A DNA stretch of 64,000 nt from JARRKC01 sp037388505 (lineage in GTDB: Bacteria > Acidobacteriota > UBA6911 > RPQK01 > JAPXNP01): contig JARRKC010000055.1 of NCBI GenBank assembly GCA_037388505.1, positions 1 through 64,000 on the forward strand, written 5' to 3'. This document shows positions 32,230 to 41,029 of the stretch, one piece after another. A model generated the notes under the pieces. That model did no database searches. It saw nothing but the letters and a program-made list of their open reading frames with translations, and was not told the origin of the DNA. How positions within the stretch are numbered: the first letter of the stretch is position 1; every line of letters starts with the position of its first letter. A program made the position numbers and the translations under genes.

Positions 32230-34827
32230 CTACTTCGCCTCCACGGCCGTGGAAGCGGTCGGCTCGACGGTCCGACTGCCGCGACCGCGGGTGTCGAACG
32301 TGCGGAGTTTGACGGGACCGGTGACCCGGACGGGCCCGACGTACTCGGTTGAGCCGGCGTCTGGCTCGCTGCCATCGAGTGTGTAGCGAATCTTCATTCC
32401 GGGGAAGGCGACGTTGGCCTTAAGCTGCCCGTCCTCGATGATCGCTCCGGGAGGGGGAATCCGGTAGGCATACCCACCTTGAAGGTCGTCGAGACGGGGC
32501 AGTTCGTGCTGCCCGACGGCATTGGCAAAGCGCGCCCACTCCGCTGCTTGGAGAACATCCCGCTTGTCCGGATCCTGTTCGGTCGTCCAGTCGGAGGGCT
32601 GAGCCCAGGCCCGTTCGGCCAGCCCGATCATCTTGGGCAGGGCCATGTACTCCATGATCGCGTCGGTCTTTTGGTTCTCACTCCACAGCTCGCCCTGGAT
32701 CCCGAGAACGTTCCCGATGCCCTCGGCAGTCAGACGGACGGCATTGCGGTAGTCATCCGGACTGAGAGGATTGCCCATCAGGTCGTGAGTGGCGGCCAGG
32801 TAGAGATCCAGAGGGGGTAGCCTCCAGGCCGCCTCTGTGTCCACGAAGCCGGCCCAATCAGCCCCGACCTCCTGGGGATCCTTCTGATAGGCGAGGTCGA
32901 GGTAGAAGTTGGAAGCATTGCAGAGGACCACTTTATAGCCCGCGTTGGCCAGCCGGTATGCAGTCTGTTCCCCGCCCTCGCCCCAGATGGCGCTCCAGGC
33001 GTAGGGGCGGAAACCCCGTGCAACGAAAGCCGGGTTGGGCATCTCCGCACTTCCGTCGCCTCGACTGACGAGGGCCACCTCCTCCCAGCCGGCAAGGGTC
33101 AGTCCATGGCCTGCCAGGATCTCCTGCATTCGGTTCAGGAAGTATCCGGCCAATTGCTGGCGTCCGGAAATGCCCTGGGAAGTGGTCATCTCCGAGCAGA
33201 TCGGTGACTTCTCCCAGACGCCGTCCGGCACTTCGTCTCCCCCAATGTGAAAGACTTCCAGAGGCACGCCGGCTTCGACGTACATGGCGAGAACCTCGGC
33301 CACGACCTTGTCGAGGAACCGATAGGTCGAATCCTGGCAAACATTGATGACATCGTCGTCCCAGCCCTGCACCGACCGATAGACCGACTGATCTTCGGGG
33401 TCGTCGAGGGCGTACTCGATGGCTGCGTCATGATCGCCCATCGCCTCGAGGCGTGCCCGCCTCGCCTGCATGGATTTGATCGCCGCACGGGCATGCCCGG
33501 GCACATCGATCTCCGGAATCACCAGGATGTGACGACGATTCGCATAGTGCAGGATCTCGATGAAGTCCGAGCGGCTGAGGAACCCGGATCCGGAAGAGGC
33601 CGAGACGGCCGGATTGGGCCCGGATCCGAAGGAGGGGAACAGGTGGTCGCGTTCATCGAGCGTGTGCCCGCGGTGTCCGCCGACGTCCGTGAGTTCGGGC
33701 AGTCCGGGGATCTCCAGGCGCCAGCCCTCGTCGTCGCTAAGGTGCAGATGGAAGCGGTTCAGTTTGTAGAACGACATGACTTCGAGCAGCTTCTCGATCG
33801 AGGCCTTGTCATGGAAATTCCTGGCAACATCGAGATGAAGGCCCCGGTAGGGGAAGCGCGGCGCATCGTCGACCGTGACGGCTGGAAGCGGAATGGAAGA
33901 GGCGGGTTTGCTGTACACGGCGAGGGGCAAGAGCGCTCGCAGGGACTGAATTCCGTAGAAGACCCCCGCAGGACCGCCTCCGGTAACGCTGATTCCCGTC
34001 TCCGGGTCGATCGTGAGTTCGTAGGATTCCAGGGGCCTGTCGGAATCCGTATCGACGCGGAGACTGATACGGCCAGGGGCCGCGGCCGCCAGTGGGTCCG
34101 CGACGAGATCGGGAGCGGAGCCGAGAACCTGTCTAAGGTCTTGAGAGAGATAGCCTGCTTCGAAATCGAGGCCGGGCTGATAGTAGATGGGGGTCCTGAT
34201 GTCGACCGTGACCTCACCTTCGGTCCGGTTGAATGAAGTCGGTGTCGGGATCAAGGGCGGTATGGCGTCGCCTTCGAGCAGTGGAAGCGCCTCGTTTCGC
34301 CGATAGCGCACTGCGGCAGTCACGCGCGGCAAATGATCGTCGGAGCCGCGATCGGTCTGCTCCCGGCTCACGAACGGCTCGATCTGCATCTTGTCGATGG
34401 TCTGAGGTGTGCCGCTGTCCCCATAGATGATATAGAACCCGGACGGTGCCCCCGACACGTTGATGATCGACCCTGATGACTCGAACGTCAGAGTGGCCGT
34501 GGCGCCCGGCCCCAGCCCGACGAATCGATCGGAAGGCCGGAGACGATAGAAATCGCCGTTGATCCGCTCAATCGAGAAAGCCTTGCTGACGGAATCCGGC
34601 AGGATCGAACGTTCGAAGTTGAAGTAGAGCGTCCAGTCGCTCCCGGGAAGCGGCGACGAGCTCTGATTGACCAAATCGAGTCGACTCTTGCACAGACCGT
34701 CATTCAGGTTTGTGAGAACCCCCCAATGGATCTCGAGATCGGAACCAGAGGGACGGCCGCCGCCGGTACTGCAGCCAGAGAAAAGGACGACCGCCGGCAC
34801 GAGACACAATCCCAACCATTTCCACAT
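32230..34827 (-). CDS. GH20 beta-N-acetylhexosaminidase, lipoprotein
   Basis: An 865-residue exo-hexosaminidase that removes terminal GlcNAc or GalNAc from chitobiose or other glycans. The signal ends at the lipobox FSGC (Cys19). Next is a CHB_HEX-type N-terminal carbohydrate-binding domain (IHWGVLTNLN, LVNQSSSPL, WTLYFNF), a GH20b domain, and a GH20 barrel. There the Asp-Glu pair is at residues 531-532 in FHIGGDEVPDG, the acid/base of the substrate-assisted mechanism. A C-terminal CHB_HEX_C-like Ig domain (GMKIRYTLDGSEPDAGSTEY) follows. The domain order is that of bacterial chitobiases. It is isolated from other chitin genes here and converges on the amidase gene. Confidence 0.92.
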   Translation of the reverse strand: MWKWLGLCLVPAVVLFSGCSTGGGRPSGSDLEIHWGVLTNLNDGLCKSRLDLVNQSSSPLPGSDWTLYFNFERSILPDSVSKAFSIERINGDFYRLRPSDRFVGLGPGATATLTFESSGSIINVSGAPSGFYIIYGDSGTPQTIDKMQIEPFVSREQTDRGSDDHLPRVTAAVRYRRNEALPLLEGDAIPPLIPTPTSFNRTEGEVTVDIRTPIYYQPGLDFEAGYLSQDLRQVLGSAPDLVADPLAAAAPGRISLRVDTDSDRPLESYELTIDPETGISVTGGGPAGVFYGIQSLRALLPLAVYSKPASSIPLPAVTVDDAPRFPYRGLHLDVARNFHDKASIEKLLEVMSFYKLNRFHLHLSDDEGWRLEIPGLPELTDVGGHRGHTLDERDHLFPSFGSGPNPAVSASSGSGFLSRSDFIEILHYANRRHILVIPEIDVPGHARAAIKSMQARRARLEAMGDHDAAIEYALDDPEDQSVYRSVQGWDDDVINVCQDSTYRFLDKVVAEVLAMYVEAGVPLEVFHIGGDEVPDGVWEKSPICSEMTTSQGISGRQQLAGYFLNRMQEILAGHGLTLAGWEEVALVSRGDGSAEMPNPAFVARGFRPYAWSAIWGEGGEQTAYRLANAGYKVVLCNASNFYLDLAYQKDPQEVGADWAGFVDTEAAWRLPPLDLYLAATHDLMGNPLSPDDYRNAVRLTAEGIGNVLGIQGELWSENQKTDAIMEYMALPKMIGLAERAWAQPSDWTTEQDPDKRDVLQAAEWARFANAVGQHELPRLDDLQGGYAYRIPPPGAIIEDGQLKANVAFPGMKIRYTLDGSEPDAGSTEYVGPVRVTGPVKLRTFDTRGRGSRTVEPTASTAVEAK

Positions 34828-35168
34828 ATTCCACGTCCCTTTCCGGTCGGCGATGGCATTGCCGGCACGGGGGTGGCAAACCGCCGCGGATCCGCCCCGA
34901 CCGCCGCTATCGCCTCGCCGCCGTTCTCAAAACACATGCTAGATTCTCCAGAAGAGAAGGGCAACCACTCCGGGACAGGCTGCAGATTCGGGGTCAGAAC
35001 CCGAACGAAGTGAGGGACTGCACGGACGCCCAATTACCGAGGCCGATCTTTCTGGGGGGCGCCCGGCCGCCCGGAGTCCTGGCCGAGTTGCGATCCCTGT
35101 TTGTGCGGGGGTCGGAAGTCAGGGAGTCGGCGGGTGTGCAGGGGGTCCCCTGACAGGTTTTCGCTGAC
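34828..35168. other. Intergenic region with an IS21-like end relic
   Basis: I see no gene. The left part is featureless apart from the GH20 promoter region. From 35117 on there is a shared 32-bp sequence (see the repeat at 35117-35199) and then paired TGACA-containing boxes that read like the end of an IS21-type element. Confidence 0.45.
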
Positions 35169-35199
35169 ATGGTCAGTTTTAGTTCTGACATGCATGATA
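35117..35199. mobile_element. Probable IS21-like terminal relic
   Basis: A 32-bp sequence at 35117-35148 matches 37555-37586 at 28 positions. It is followed by two boxes with the same plan, TGACAGGTTTTCGCTGACA and TGGTCAGTTTTAGTTCTGACA. Multiple direct boxes of this kind at an element end are characteristic of IS21-family transposons. No istA or istB is present. Identification is by pattern only. Confidence 0.45.
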
Positions 35200-35852
35200 T
35201 TGCCGGCGACTCCCGGAAACCGTGCCAGGACTCGGAAATGGAGTCGAGCCCTGCTATGATCGCCGGTGAACGCGGGCCGCCTGTTGCCGGTTCGGGTGCA
35301 GCACAACTTTCGGAACCCGGCGTGACACGCGATCAGGTCTGGAGCGTTCGGGACGGGTTGCTGGTCGGTCGAGGCGAGCCGCTCGGATACCTTCATACGA
35401 CAACAGATTTCACCAGCTTCGAACTCAGGGTCGAATGGCGGTGGGAACCCGGAACAGAACCGGGCAACAGCGGTGTCCTGATGCGCATCAACGGTGAACC
35501 GCACCCGATTCCGCGAGCCATCGAAGCGCAGCTGAAGAGCGGTGATGCTGGGGACCTTTACGGGTTCCACGGCCTGAAGATCGATGGTCCGGCCGAGAGG
35601 ACGTCTCGGACCCAGGGACATGAGGCCCTGGGAGATTTCGTAAACGTCAAGAAGATCTCTGGGAACGAGAAGGCTCCCGGCGAATGGAATGTCTACGAGA
35701 TCCGGCTGAACGGCCCCAATCTGCGTGTGAGCGTCAACGGAAAGCTTGTCAACGAAGCCTCGGGCTGCGAAGTCGTTGCGGGGAGCATCGGTCTGCAGTC
35801 GGAAGGCGGCAGGATCCAGTTCCGAAAAGTCGAGTTGACGCCTTTGGATTAG
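35169..35852 (+). CDS. DUF1080 (3-keto-disaccharide hydrolase-like) protein, apparently 5'-truncated
   Basis: The conserved part (from VWSVRDGLLVGRGEPLGYLHT) is a LamG-like sandwich of the DUF1080 family, with FTSFELRVEWRWEPGTEPGNSGV, PRAIEAQLKSGDAGDLYGF and a final GSIGLQSEGGRIQFRKVEL. Some relatives hydrolyse 3-keto-glycosides. Usual members begin with a signal peptide and a strand ending in a GW pair; both are missing. The in-frame start at 35169 lies inside the putative IS21-like relic, and ATGs at 35238 and 35256 are alternatives, so the true 5' end may have been replaced. Without a signal peptide it would stay in the cytoplasm, which is odd for the family. It runs into the cupin gene 24 bp later. 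Confidence 0.65.
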   Translation: MVSFSSDMHDIAGDSRKPCQDSEMESSPAMIAGERGPPVAGSGAAQLSEPGVTRDQVWSVRDGLLVGRGEPLGYLHTTTDFTSFELRVEWRWEPGTEPGNSGVLMRINGEPHPIPRAIEAQLKSGDAGDLYGFHGLKIDGPAERTSRTQGHEALGDFVNVKKISGNEKAPGEWNVYEIRLNGPNLRVSVNGKLVNEASGCEVVAGSIGLQSEGGRIQFRKVELTPLD

Positions 35853-35876
35853 AACTCCTGGAGAAGGGAAGAAGCC

Positions 35877-36236
35877 ATGCCCAGACTTATCGAGGGACCG
35901 TCGGTGGTGGAAGCCGCCGGCAACAAGCCGAAGTGGATCGAAGAGTTCATCGGACACGTCAACACCGGGAATTCCGAACTCAGCATCGCCAGGATGCAAA
36001 GTCCCCCGGGCTGGGAGGAGCCCGGGCAGATGCCCGAGTTCGATGAGTACACGGTGGTGTTGAACGGCAGCCTCGTTGTGACGGATCGCAACGATTCCGT
36101 GGAAGTGCTTGCCGGTCAGGCCGTCATCGTATCGGCCGGCGAGTGGGTGCGCTACAGCACGCCTCGGGGGGCCGAGTATATCGCGGTGTGTCTTCCCGCG
36201 TTTTCGCCGGGTACGGTGCATCGAGACCCGCTATAA
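35877..36236 (+). CDS. Cupin-domain protein
   Basis: A 119-residue single-domain cupin. The core EYTVVLNGSLVVTDRNDSVEVLAGQAVIVSAGEWVRYSTP has the alternating strands of a jelly roll, but the first motif reads EFDEY where two metal-binding His are usual, so the metal site is reduced or altered. Such small cupins act as metal or sugar binding domains, or as isomerase-like enzymes. Spacing (24 bp after the DUF1080 gene, 39 bp before the phosphatase gene) suggests a common transcript. The stop codon lies within the -10-like TATAAT for the next gene. Confidence 0.7.
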   Translation: MPRLIEGPSVVEAAGNKPKWIEEFIGHVNTGNSELSIARMQSPPGWEEPGQMPEFDEYTVVLNGSLVVTDRNDSVEVLAGQAVIVSAGEWVRYSTPRGAEYIAVCLPAFSPGTVHRDPL

Positions 36237-36237
36237 T
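36232..36237 (+). promoter_or_regulatory. TATAAT -10 box ahead of the REC-SpoIIE gene
   Basis: TATAAT overlaps the cupin stop codon and lies 39 bp before the ATG at 36276, a normal leader length. No clear -35 is seen, so this could be an internal promoter or chance. Confidence 0.35.
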
Positions 36238-36275
36238 CGGCGGAGGCAGTCGGGAAAGACTGCAGGGGTGCGCCC

Positions 36276-37400
36276 ATGGACAACAATCCGACCAAACTCA
36301 GTCTGCTCGTCGTGGATGACGAACCGGCGAACCTGCAGAAGCTCAAACGCACCTTCGTTTCTGACTTCATCGTCCGGGAGGCGAAGACCGGCGAAGAGGC
36401 TTTGCGTTACCTGCGGGCCGAGCCCTTTGCCGCCATCATCACGGATCAAAGGATGCCCGGAATCAGTGGCGTCGAGCTTCTGCGCGAGTCGCTGGCGCTG
36501 AGTCCCCAGGCGGTACGGATCATACTGACGGGGTACACAGAAGTGGAGGACCTGATGGCGGCCATCAACGAAGGTCAGGTCCATCGCTACATCGTCAAGC
36601 CCTGGGATCCGTTTTCCCTCCGCCGAACGGTTCTGCAGGATCTGGAGCTGCAGCGGCTGCGCGAAGAAAACCGGGCGATGAGCGAGCAGCTTCGGATTGC
36701 GGCCCAGGTCCAATCTCAGCTCTTTCCGAATCGCAGGCCTCTGATTCCGAACCTTGACTACGCTGCGCAGTGCAGGCTGGCTCGTTCGGTCGGCGGCGAT
36801 TACTACGACTTCCTGGAGTTGCAGCCCGGCAGACTCTGGATCGCGGTGGGCGATATCTCCGGAAAAGGAGTTTCAGCGGCACTTCTCATGGCCAATCTAC
36901 AGGGACTTCTGCGAAGCCACGCTCCACTTCACACGGAGGCACTCGATCGCCTGTTCGGAACACTGAACGATCGGATGTGCAGCACCAGCGACGGCAGCCA
37001 GTACGCATCCCTGTTCTACGCGCGCTTCGACGGCGAGTCACGGACGCTCCGCTACGTCAACGCCGGCCATCCGCCGCCGCTGCTTGTCCGCGACGGCGTG
37101 ATCGAGCGACTTCCGGCCACCGCCCCGCCGGTCGGGCTGTTCCATGAGTCCTCGTTTCGTGTGGACGAACTCCAGTTGCATACCGGAGATACGCTGGTCG
37201 TCTACACCGACGGGATCACCGAGGCCGAGAGGCCCGACACGGAGATGTTCGGCGACTCCCGGCTCGAAGAACTGGTGCGGCAAAGGAATGATCTGTCGCC
37301 TGCGCAGCTGATCGAAGCCATTCTGGAGTCGGTCCTAATCTTTGCCGGTGGGGCGACGCAGCACGACGATCAGGCGGTGGTCGTTGCGCGCGTCAAGTGA
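36276..37400 (+). CDS. Response regulator with C-terminal PP2C-like (SpoIIE/RsbU) phosphatase domain
   Basis: A 374-residue two-domain signalling protein. Residues 1-125 are a receiver: acidic pair Asp14-Asp15 in VVDDEPANL, phosphoacceptor Asp57 in ITDQRMPG, and Lys107 in IVKPWDP. A helix then leads to a SpoIIE/RsbU-type Ser/Thr phosphatase from about 145, with the metal-site GGDYYD (172-177), GDISGKGVSAALLMA, YASLFYARFD, VNAGHPPPLL and the late YTDGITEA. Phosphorylation of the receiver likely switches dephosphorylation of an anti-sigma-antagonist protein. No such antagonist, kinase or sensor lies nearby, so the partner is elsewhere. Confidence 0.92.
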   Translation: MDNNPTKLSLLVVDDEPANLQKLKRTFVSDFIVREAKTGEEALRYLRAEPFAAIITDQRMPGISGVELLRESLALSPQAVRIILTGYTEVEDLMAAINEGQVHRYIVKPWDPFSLRRTVLQDLELQRLREENRAMSEQLRIAAQVQSQLFPNRRPLIPNLDYAAQCRLARSVGGDYYDFLELQPGRLWIAVGDISGKGVSAALLMANLQGLLRSHAPLHTEALDRLFGTLNDRMCSTSDGSQYASLFYARFDGESRTLRYVNAGHPPPLLVRDGVIERLPATAPPVGLFHESSFRVDELQLHTGDTLVVYTDGITEAERPDTEMFGDSRLEELVRQRNDLSPAQLIEAILESVLIFAGGATQHDDQAVVVARVK

Positions 37401-37736
37401 CGATGTTCTGCCGCATGCACTGACCGTACAGTGTCAGTGCATGAGCGCCAGCGAGTGCTCTGCGGAAGCACAATCGCCAAAGGCTGATCTTTTCCGGGGA
37501 AGCCTACCGCCCGTCGAACTGTTAAGTCGCCGTCTGTGATCATTTCGGGGAGACAAGTCGGGGAGTCGTTGGCTGTGCAGGGGGTCGCTCATTGACATTC
37601 GCGCACTGATGCCCCCGGAGTCTGTTCGTTGGAACCCAGTCATCCCACACCCGCGCCCCGAAGCCCCCAGGCGCGGTTTCGCGAAATTGACCGACGCGGA
37701 TGGTATGCTACCCTCCCTGTGTTGCGGGGGTGAATC
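37401..37736. other. Intergenic region with a second IS21-like relic
   Basis: The 336 bp before the DUF47 gene hold the inverted repeat at 37412-37441 and, at 37555-37612, a sequence resembling the relic at 35117 (28 of 32 matching, then CATTGACATTCGCGCACTGATG). I find no gene in it. The promoter of the phosphate genes should lie in its last 100 bases. Confidence 0.45.
37412..37441. terminator. Perfect 11-bp inverted repeat after the phosphatase gene
   Basis: CATGCACTGAC and its complement flank an 8-nt loop, 11 bp past the stop. There is no U tract. It may be a terminator or an operator. Confidence 0.4.
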
Positions 37737-38411
37737 ATGCGAACTATTGCGAAACTCTTCGGCCGCAGTCCCTTCGTGCCTCTCCAGGCGCACATGGAGA
37801 AAGTGGCGGCGTGCGTGGCTCTACTGGTCGATCTGTTCGAAGCTTACGCAGCTCGCAGGAGCGACGAGGTGGAGAAACTGGCAAAGGAAATCAGCCGCCT
37901 CGAACATGAAGCGGATCTCCTCAAACATGACATTCAGAGTCAGCTGCCTCGCGGGATGTTCCTGCCGGTCGAACGGGATCGGCTCCTCGAAATCCTGGCG
38001 ATCCAGGACAACATTGCCGATAAGTCCGAGAATATCGGGGTCCTCCTGACCCTGAAGCAGACCGCGATCCCTCCCGCCATGGAGACCCCTTTCCGCACCT
38101 TCCTGGGGAAGAACCTGGAAGCCTTCGACGGAGTCCGCAAGATCGTCGACGAACTGGACCACCTGGTCTCGACGGGCTTTGGGGGAGCAGAAGCGGAAAG
38201 AGTCCGCCAGATGGTCATGAACGTGGCCCAGCTCGAGTATGAGGCGGATCATCTCCAGCACGGCCTGCTGAAGATTCTGTTCGCCAACGAAGACAACCTG
38301 TCCGTGGCGGATTTCTTTCTCTGGGACAAGATCTTCAAACAGGTCAGCGAGCTGTCCAACCTCTCGGAGCGACTCGCACATCGAATGCACCGGACGCTGG
38401 ATCTGAAGTGA
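37737..38411 (+). CDS. DUF47 family PhoU-like phosphate transport regulator
   Basis: A 224-residue all-helical protein of the DUF47/TIGR00153 family, related to PhoU. The N-terminal segment RTIAKLFGRSPFVPLQAHMEKVAACVALLVDLFEAY is typical, and the paired ExxxD-like helices (EVEKLAKEISRLEHEADLLKHDI; QLEYEADHLQHGLLKIL) form the metal-cluster sites of PhoU folds. This family nearly always neighbours a PiT transporter and is thought to gate it. Here the PiT gene starts 35 bp downstream, so they form an operon. The ATG at 37737 is the only sensible start, with GGGGGTGA before it. Confidence 0.9.
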   Translation: MRTIAKLFGRSPFVPLQAHMEKVAACVALLVDLFEAYAARRSDEVEKLAKEISRLEHEADLLKHDIQSQLPRGMFLPVERDRLLEILAIQDNIADKSENIGVLLTLKQTAIPPAMETPFRTFLGKNLEAFDGVRKIVDELDHLVSTGFGGAEAERVRQMVMNVAQLEYEADHLQHGLLKILFANEDNLSVADFFLWDKIFKQVSELSNLSERLAHRMHRTLDLK

Positions 38412-38445
38412 AACCAGAATGCGCGATTGCCGGAGAGGATAAGGA

Positions 38446-39891
38446 ATGGATCTGCAGACCGTCCTGCTGATACTGGCCCTGGTATTCGGATTCTACATGG
38501 CCTGGAACATCGGGGCCAATGACGTGGCGAATGCCATGGGCACCTCGGTCGGATCCGGAGCTCTGACCCTGAAACGTGCCATCCTGTTGGCGGCGGTTTT
38601 CGAGTTCCTGGGTGCCTTTCTGGTCGGTTCCAACGTGGCAGAGACGGTCCGCAAGGGCATCTTCGACCCGATGCTCTTTCGGAACGATCCGACGACGCTT
38701 GCCGTGGGGATGATCGCGGCCCTCCTCGCCGCCGGCATCTGGCTGCAGATTGCGACCTATTTCGGATGGCCGGTCTCCACAACCCACTCCATCGTCGGTT
38801 CGGTGGTTGGCTTCGGCGTGGTGGCGCTTGGTATCGGCGAGGTCGACTGGAAGCTGGTCGGCGGCATCGCCGGCAGTTGGGTGCTGTCCCCCATCCTTGC
38901 GGGAGCCACTGCTTTTCTGGTCTTTCGATTCCTTCTGCGCCATATCTTCTACACTGCGGATCCTGTGGCGGCGGCCAAGCGGATTACGCCTTTCCTGGCC
39001 GGATCCGTGGCGGTCGTGCTCGCCGGGGTCACCGGCGCCAAGGCGCTGCAGCCTTTCTGGAAAGATCATCATCTCTCGGACACTCACTGGCCGCTGCTGA
39101 TCACCCTGGCTCTTGCGGCCGTGGGCGGCGCCGTGGCGGCCATTACCGCTCACAAGCTCGTGATGCGGCTCAAGGAAGAGCCGGTCAAGGAGTTGCATCA
39201 GTACCAGGCCGTGTTCGTCAATCGGAGCCTGGACAAGGCGCTCAAGCACCTTCGTCGAATCGAAAACATCACGCGAGGTGAGATCCGGGATGAAGCCCGC
39301 CGGCTCGGCTTGGAGCTCCGTGATCTGTCCGAGACGGTCGAACAGCAGGCGGACCATAAGGTCACGCACGCCGCTTATCAGAAGGTCGAACGGGTCTTCT
39401 CGTATCTGCAGGTTCTCAGTGCCTGTTTCGTGGCTTTTGCCCACGGCGCCAATGACGTGGCCAATGCGATCGGCCCGCTTTCGGCCGCGGTGCAGGTCCT
39501 CCAGCACGGGGTTGTGGCGGTCCGCTCCGCCGTGCCGGCCTGGGCGCTCGGCATCGGCGGCATCGGTATCGTGGCGGGTCTTGCCACCTGGGGGTGGCGC
39601 GTCATGCAGACCATCGGCAGACGGATCACCGAGTTGACGCCGACGCGTGGGTTCGCCGCCGAATTCTCCGCCGCCATCACGATCCTTCTGGCATCGTTGC
39701 TCGGTTTGCCGATCTCCACCACCCATACACTGGTGGGAGCGGTGCTCGGAGTGGGCTTGGCGCGCGGCATCGGGGCGCTCAACCTCAACACGATTCGAGA
39801 CATCGTCGCTTCCTGGCTCATCACCATACCGGCCGGCGCACTGCTGGCGGTGATATTGTTTGAGGTGATGAATTCCATCCTGCTTGGATAG
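38446..39891 (+). CDS. Inorganic phosphate transporter, PiT family
   Basis: A 481-residue membrane protein that imports phosphate as a metal complex or with a cation. The duplicated signature of the family is present: GANDVANA near residue 23 and again near residue 334 (AHGANDVANAIGPL). About ten hydrophobic helices surround them, with a hydrophilic loop at about 245-315 (EPVKELHQYQ; RRIENITRGE). The DUF47 partner lies upstream. The 3' end overlaps the frame of the next gene, whose proper start at 39917 is 26 bp beyond the stop. Confidence 0.93.
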   Translation: MDLQTVLLILALVFGFYMAWNIGANDVANAMGTSVGSGALTLKRAILLAAVFEFLGAFLVGSNVAETVRKGIFDPMLFRNDPTTLAVGMIAALLAAGIWLQIATYFGWPVSTTHSIVGSVVGFGVVALGIGEVDWKLVGGIAGSWVLSPILAGATAFLVFRFLLRHIFYTADPVAAAKRITPFLAGSVAVVLAGVTGAKALQPFWKDHHLSDTHWPLLITLALAAVGGAVAAITAHKLVMRLKEEPVKELHQYQAVFVNRSLDKALKHLRRIENITRGEIRDEARRLGLELRDLSETVEQQADHKVTHAAYQKVERVFSYLQVLSACFVAFAHGANDVANAIGPLSAAVQVLQHGVVAVRSAVPAWALGIGGIGIVAGLATWGWRVMQTIGRRITELTPTRGFAAEFSAAITILLASLLGLPISTTHTLVGAVLGVGLARGIGALNLNTIRDIVASWLITIPAGALLAVILFEVMNSILLG

Positions 39892-39916
39892 TCTTCAAAG
39901 AACACAGGAGAAATCC

Positions 39917-41029
39917 ATGGATAGTCGCTACCAGAAACTGGCTGAGACGCTGGTCGAGTATTCGATTGAGGTCGAACCTGGTGAAAAAGTGCTCGTCGAG
40001 GCCACGGAGATCCCTCGAGAGTTCACGACGACTCTGATCAGAACCATCCACGAAGCCGGTGGCATGCCCGTCGTGCTTTTGAAGGATTTGAGGATCCAGA
40101 GAGAGCTTCTGCGCTGTGCTTCGGAGGCACAGATGGAGCTCGTCGGCAGGGCCGAGACCGCGTACATCGAGGGAGTGCAGGGTTACATCGGTGCCCGTGG
40201 AAGCTCGAACGTTTCCGAACTCGGCGATGTCCCTGCCGACCGAATGAAGATTTACGAGAGTCATGTCTGGAAGCCGGTCCATATCGACCGGCGGGTCCCG
40301 AACACGAAATGGGTGGTCCTGCGCTGGCCCAGCGGATCGATGGCTCAGCTTTCACAGATGTCGACGGAGAGGTTTGAGGATTTCTACTTCGATGTCTGCA
40401 CCATGGACTATGCGCGAATGTCGAAAGCGATGGAACCCTTGCAGGCGCTGATGGAAACAACGGATCGCGTACGCCTGGTCGCTCCCGACACGGATCTGAC
40501 GTTCAGCATCAAAGGCATCCCTGCAATCCTGTGCGACGGTCATCGCAACATTCCGGACGGTGAAGTCTACACGGCACCGGTTCGGGAGAGCGTCAACGGC
40601 ACGATCCGCTATAACGTTCCCAGCCTCTACCGAGGCGTAACTCACGAGGGGATTCGGCTACGTTTCGAGAAGGGCCGGATCGTCGAGGGATCCAGCAGCG
40701 CGACGGATCATCTCACGCAGGTGCTGGATGCCGACGAGGGTGCGCGCTACATCGGGGAGTTCGCCATCGGTTTCAATCCCTTCATCACCTGCCCGATGAA
40801 GGACATCCTGTTCGATGAGAAGATCGCGGGCAGCATCCACCTGACTCCTGGGAACGCATACAAAGAGGCGAACAACGGAAATCAGAGCCAGATCCACTGG
40901 GACCTGGTGCTGATGATGGATCCGGCAAGCGGAGGCGGCGAGCTCTATTTCGACGACCGGTTGATCCGCAAGGATGGTCGCTTCGTCATCGACGAACTCG
41001 AGGGCTTGAATCCCGAGAGATTGAAGTAG
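39917..41029 (+). CDS. M29-family (thermophilic-type) aminopeptidase
   Basis: A 370-residue cytoplasmic metallo-aminopeptidase of family M29 (AmpS/PepS). The opening YQKLAETLVEYSIEVEPGEKVLVEA and the block GAEAQME-like LRCASEAQMELVGRAE are typical. Catalytic region signals include EGIRLRFEKGRIVE, GARYIGEFAIGFNP and the metal-binding IHLTPGNAYKEA plus IHWDLVLMM. The ATG at 39917 is picked because CAGGAG lies seven bases ahead; an upstream in-frame ATG at 39884 would overlap the PiT gene. Its TAG stop is embedded in the GTAG of a REP sequence. Confidence 0.88.
   Translation: MDSRYQKLAETLVEYSIEVEPGEKVLVEATEIPREFTTTLIRTIHEAGGMPVVLLKDLRIQRELLRCASEAQMELVGRAETAYIEGVQGYIGARGSSNVSELGDVPADRMKIYESHVWKPVHIDRRVPNTKWVVLRWPSGSMAQLSQMSTERFEDFYFDVCTMDYARMSKAMEPLQALMETTDRVRLVAPDTDLTFSIKGIPAILCDGHRNIPDGEVYTAPVRESVNGTIRYNVPSLYRGVTHEGIRLRFEKGRIVEGSSSATDHLTQVLDADEGARYIGEFAIGFNPFITCPMKDILFDEKIAGSIHLTPGNAYKEANNGNQSQIHWDLVLMMDPASGGGELYFDDRLIRKDGRFVIDELEGLNPERLK

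Noticed and set aside
34828..37736. A complete IS21 transposon between the two relics
   Set aside because: The genes between them are DUF1080, cupin and REC-phosphatase; no istA or istB is encoded.
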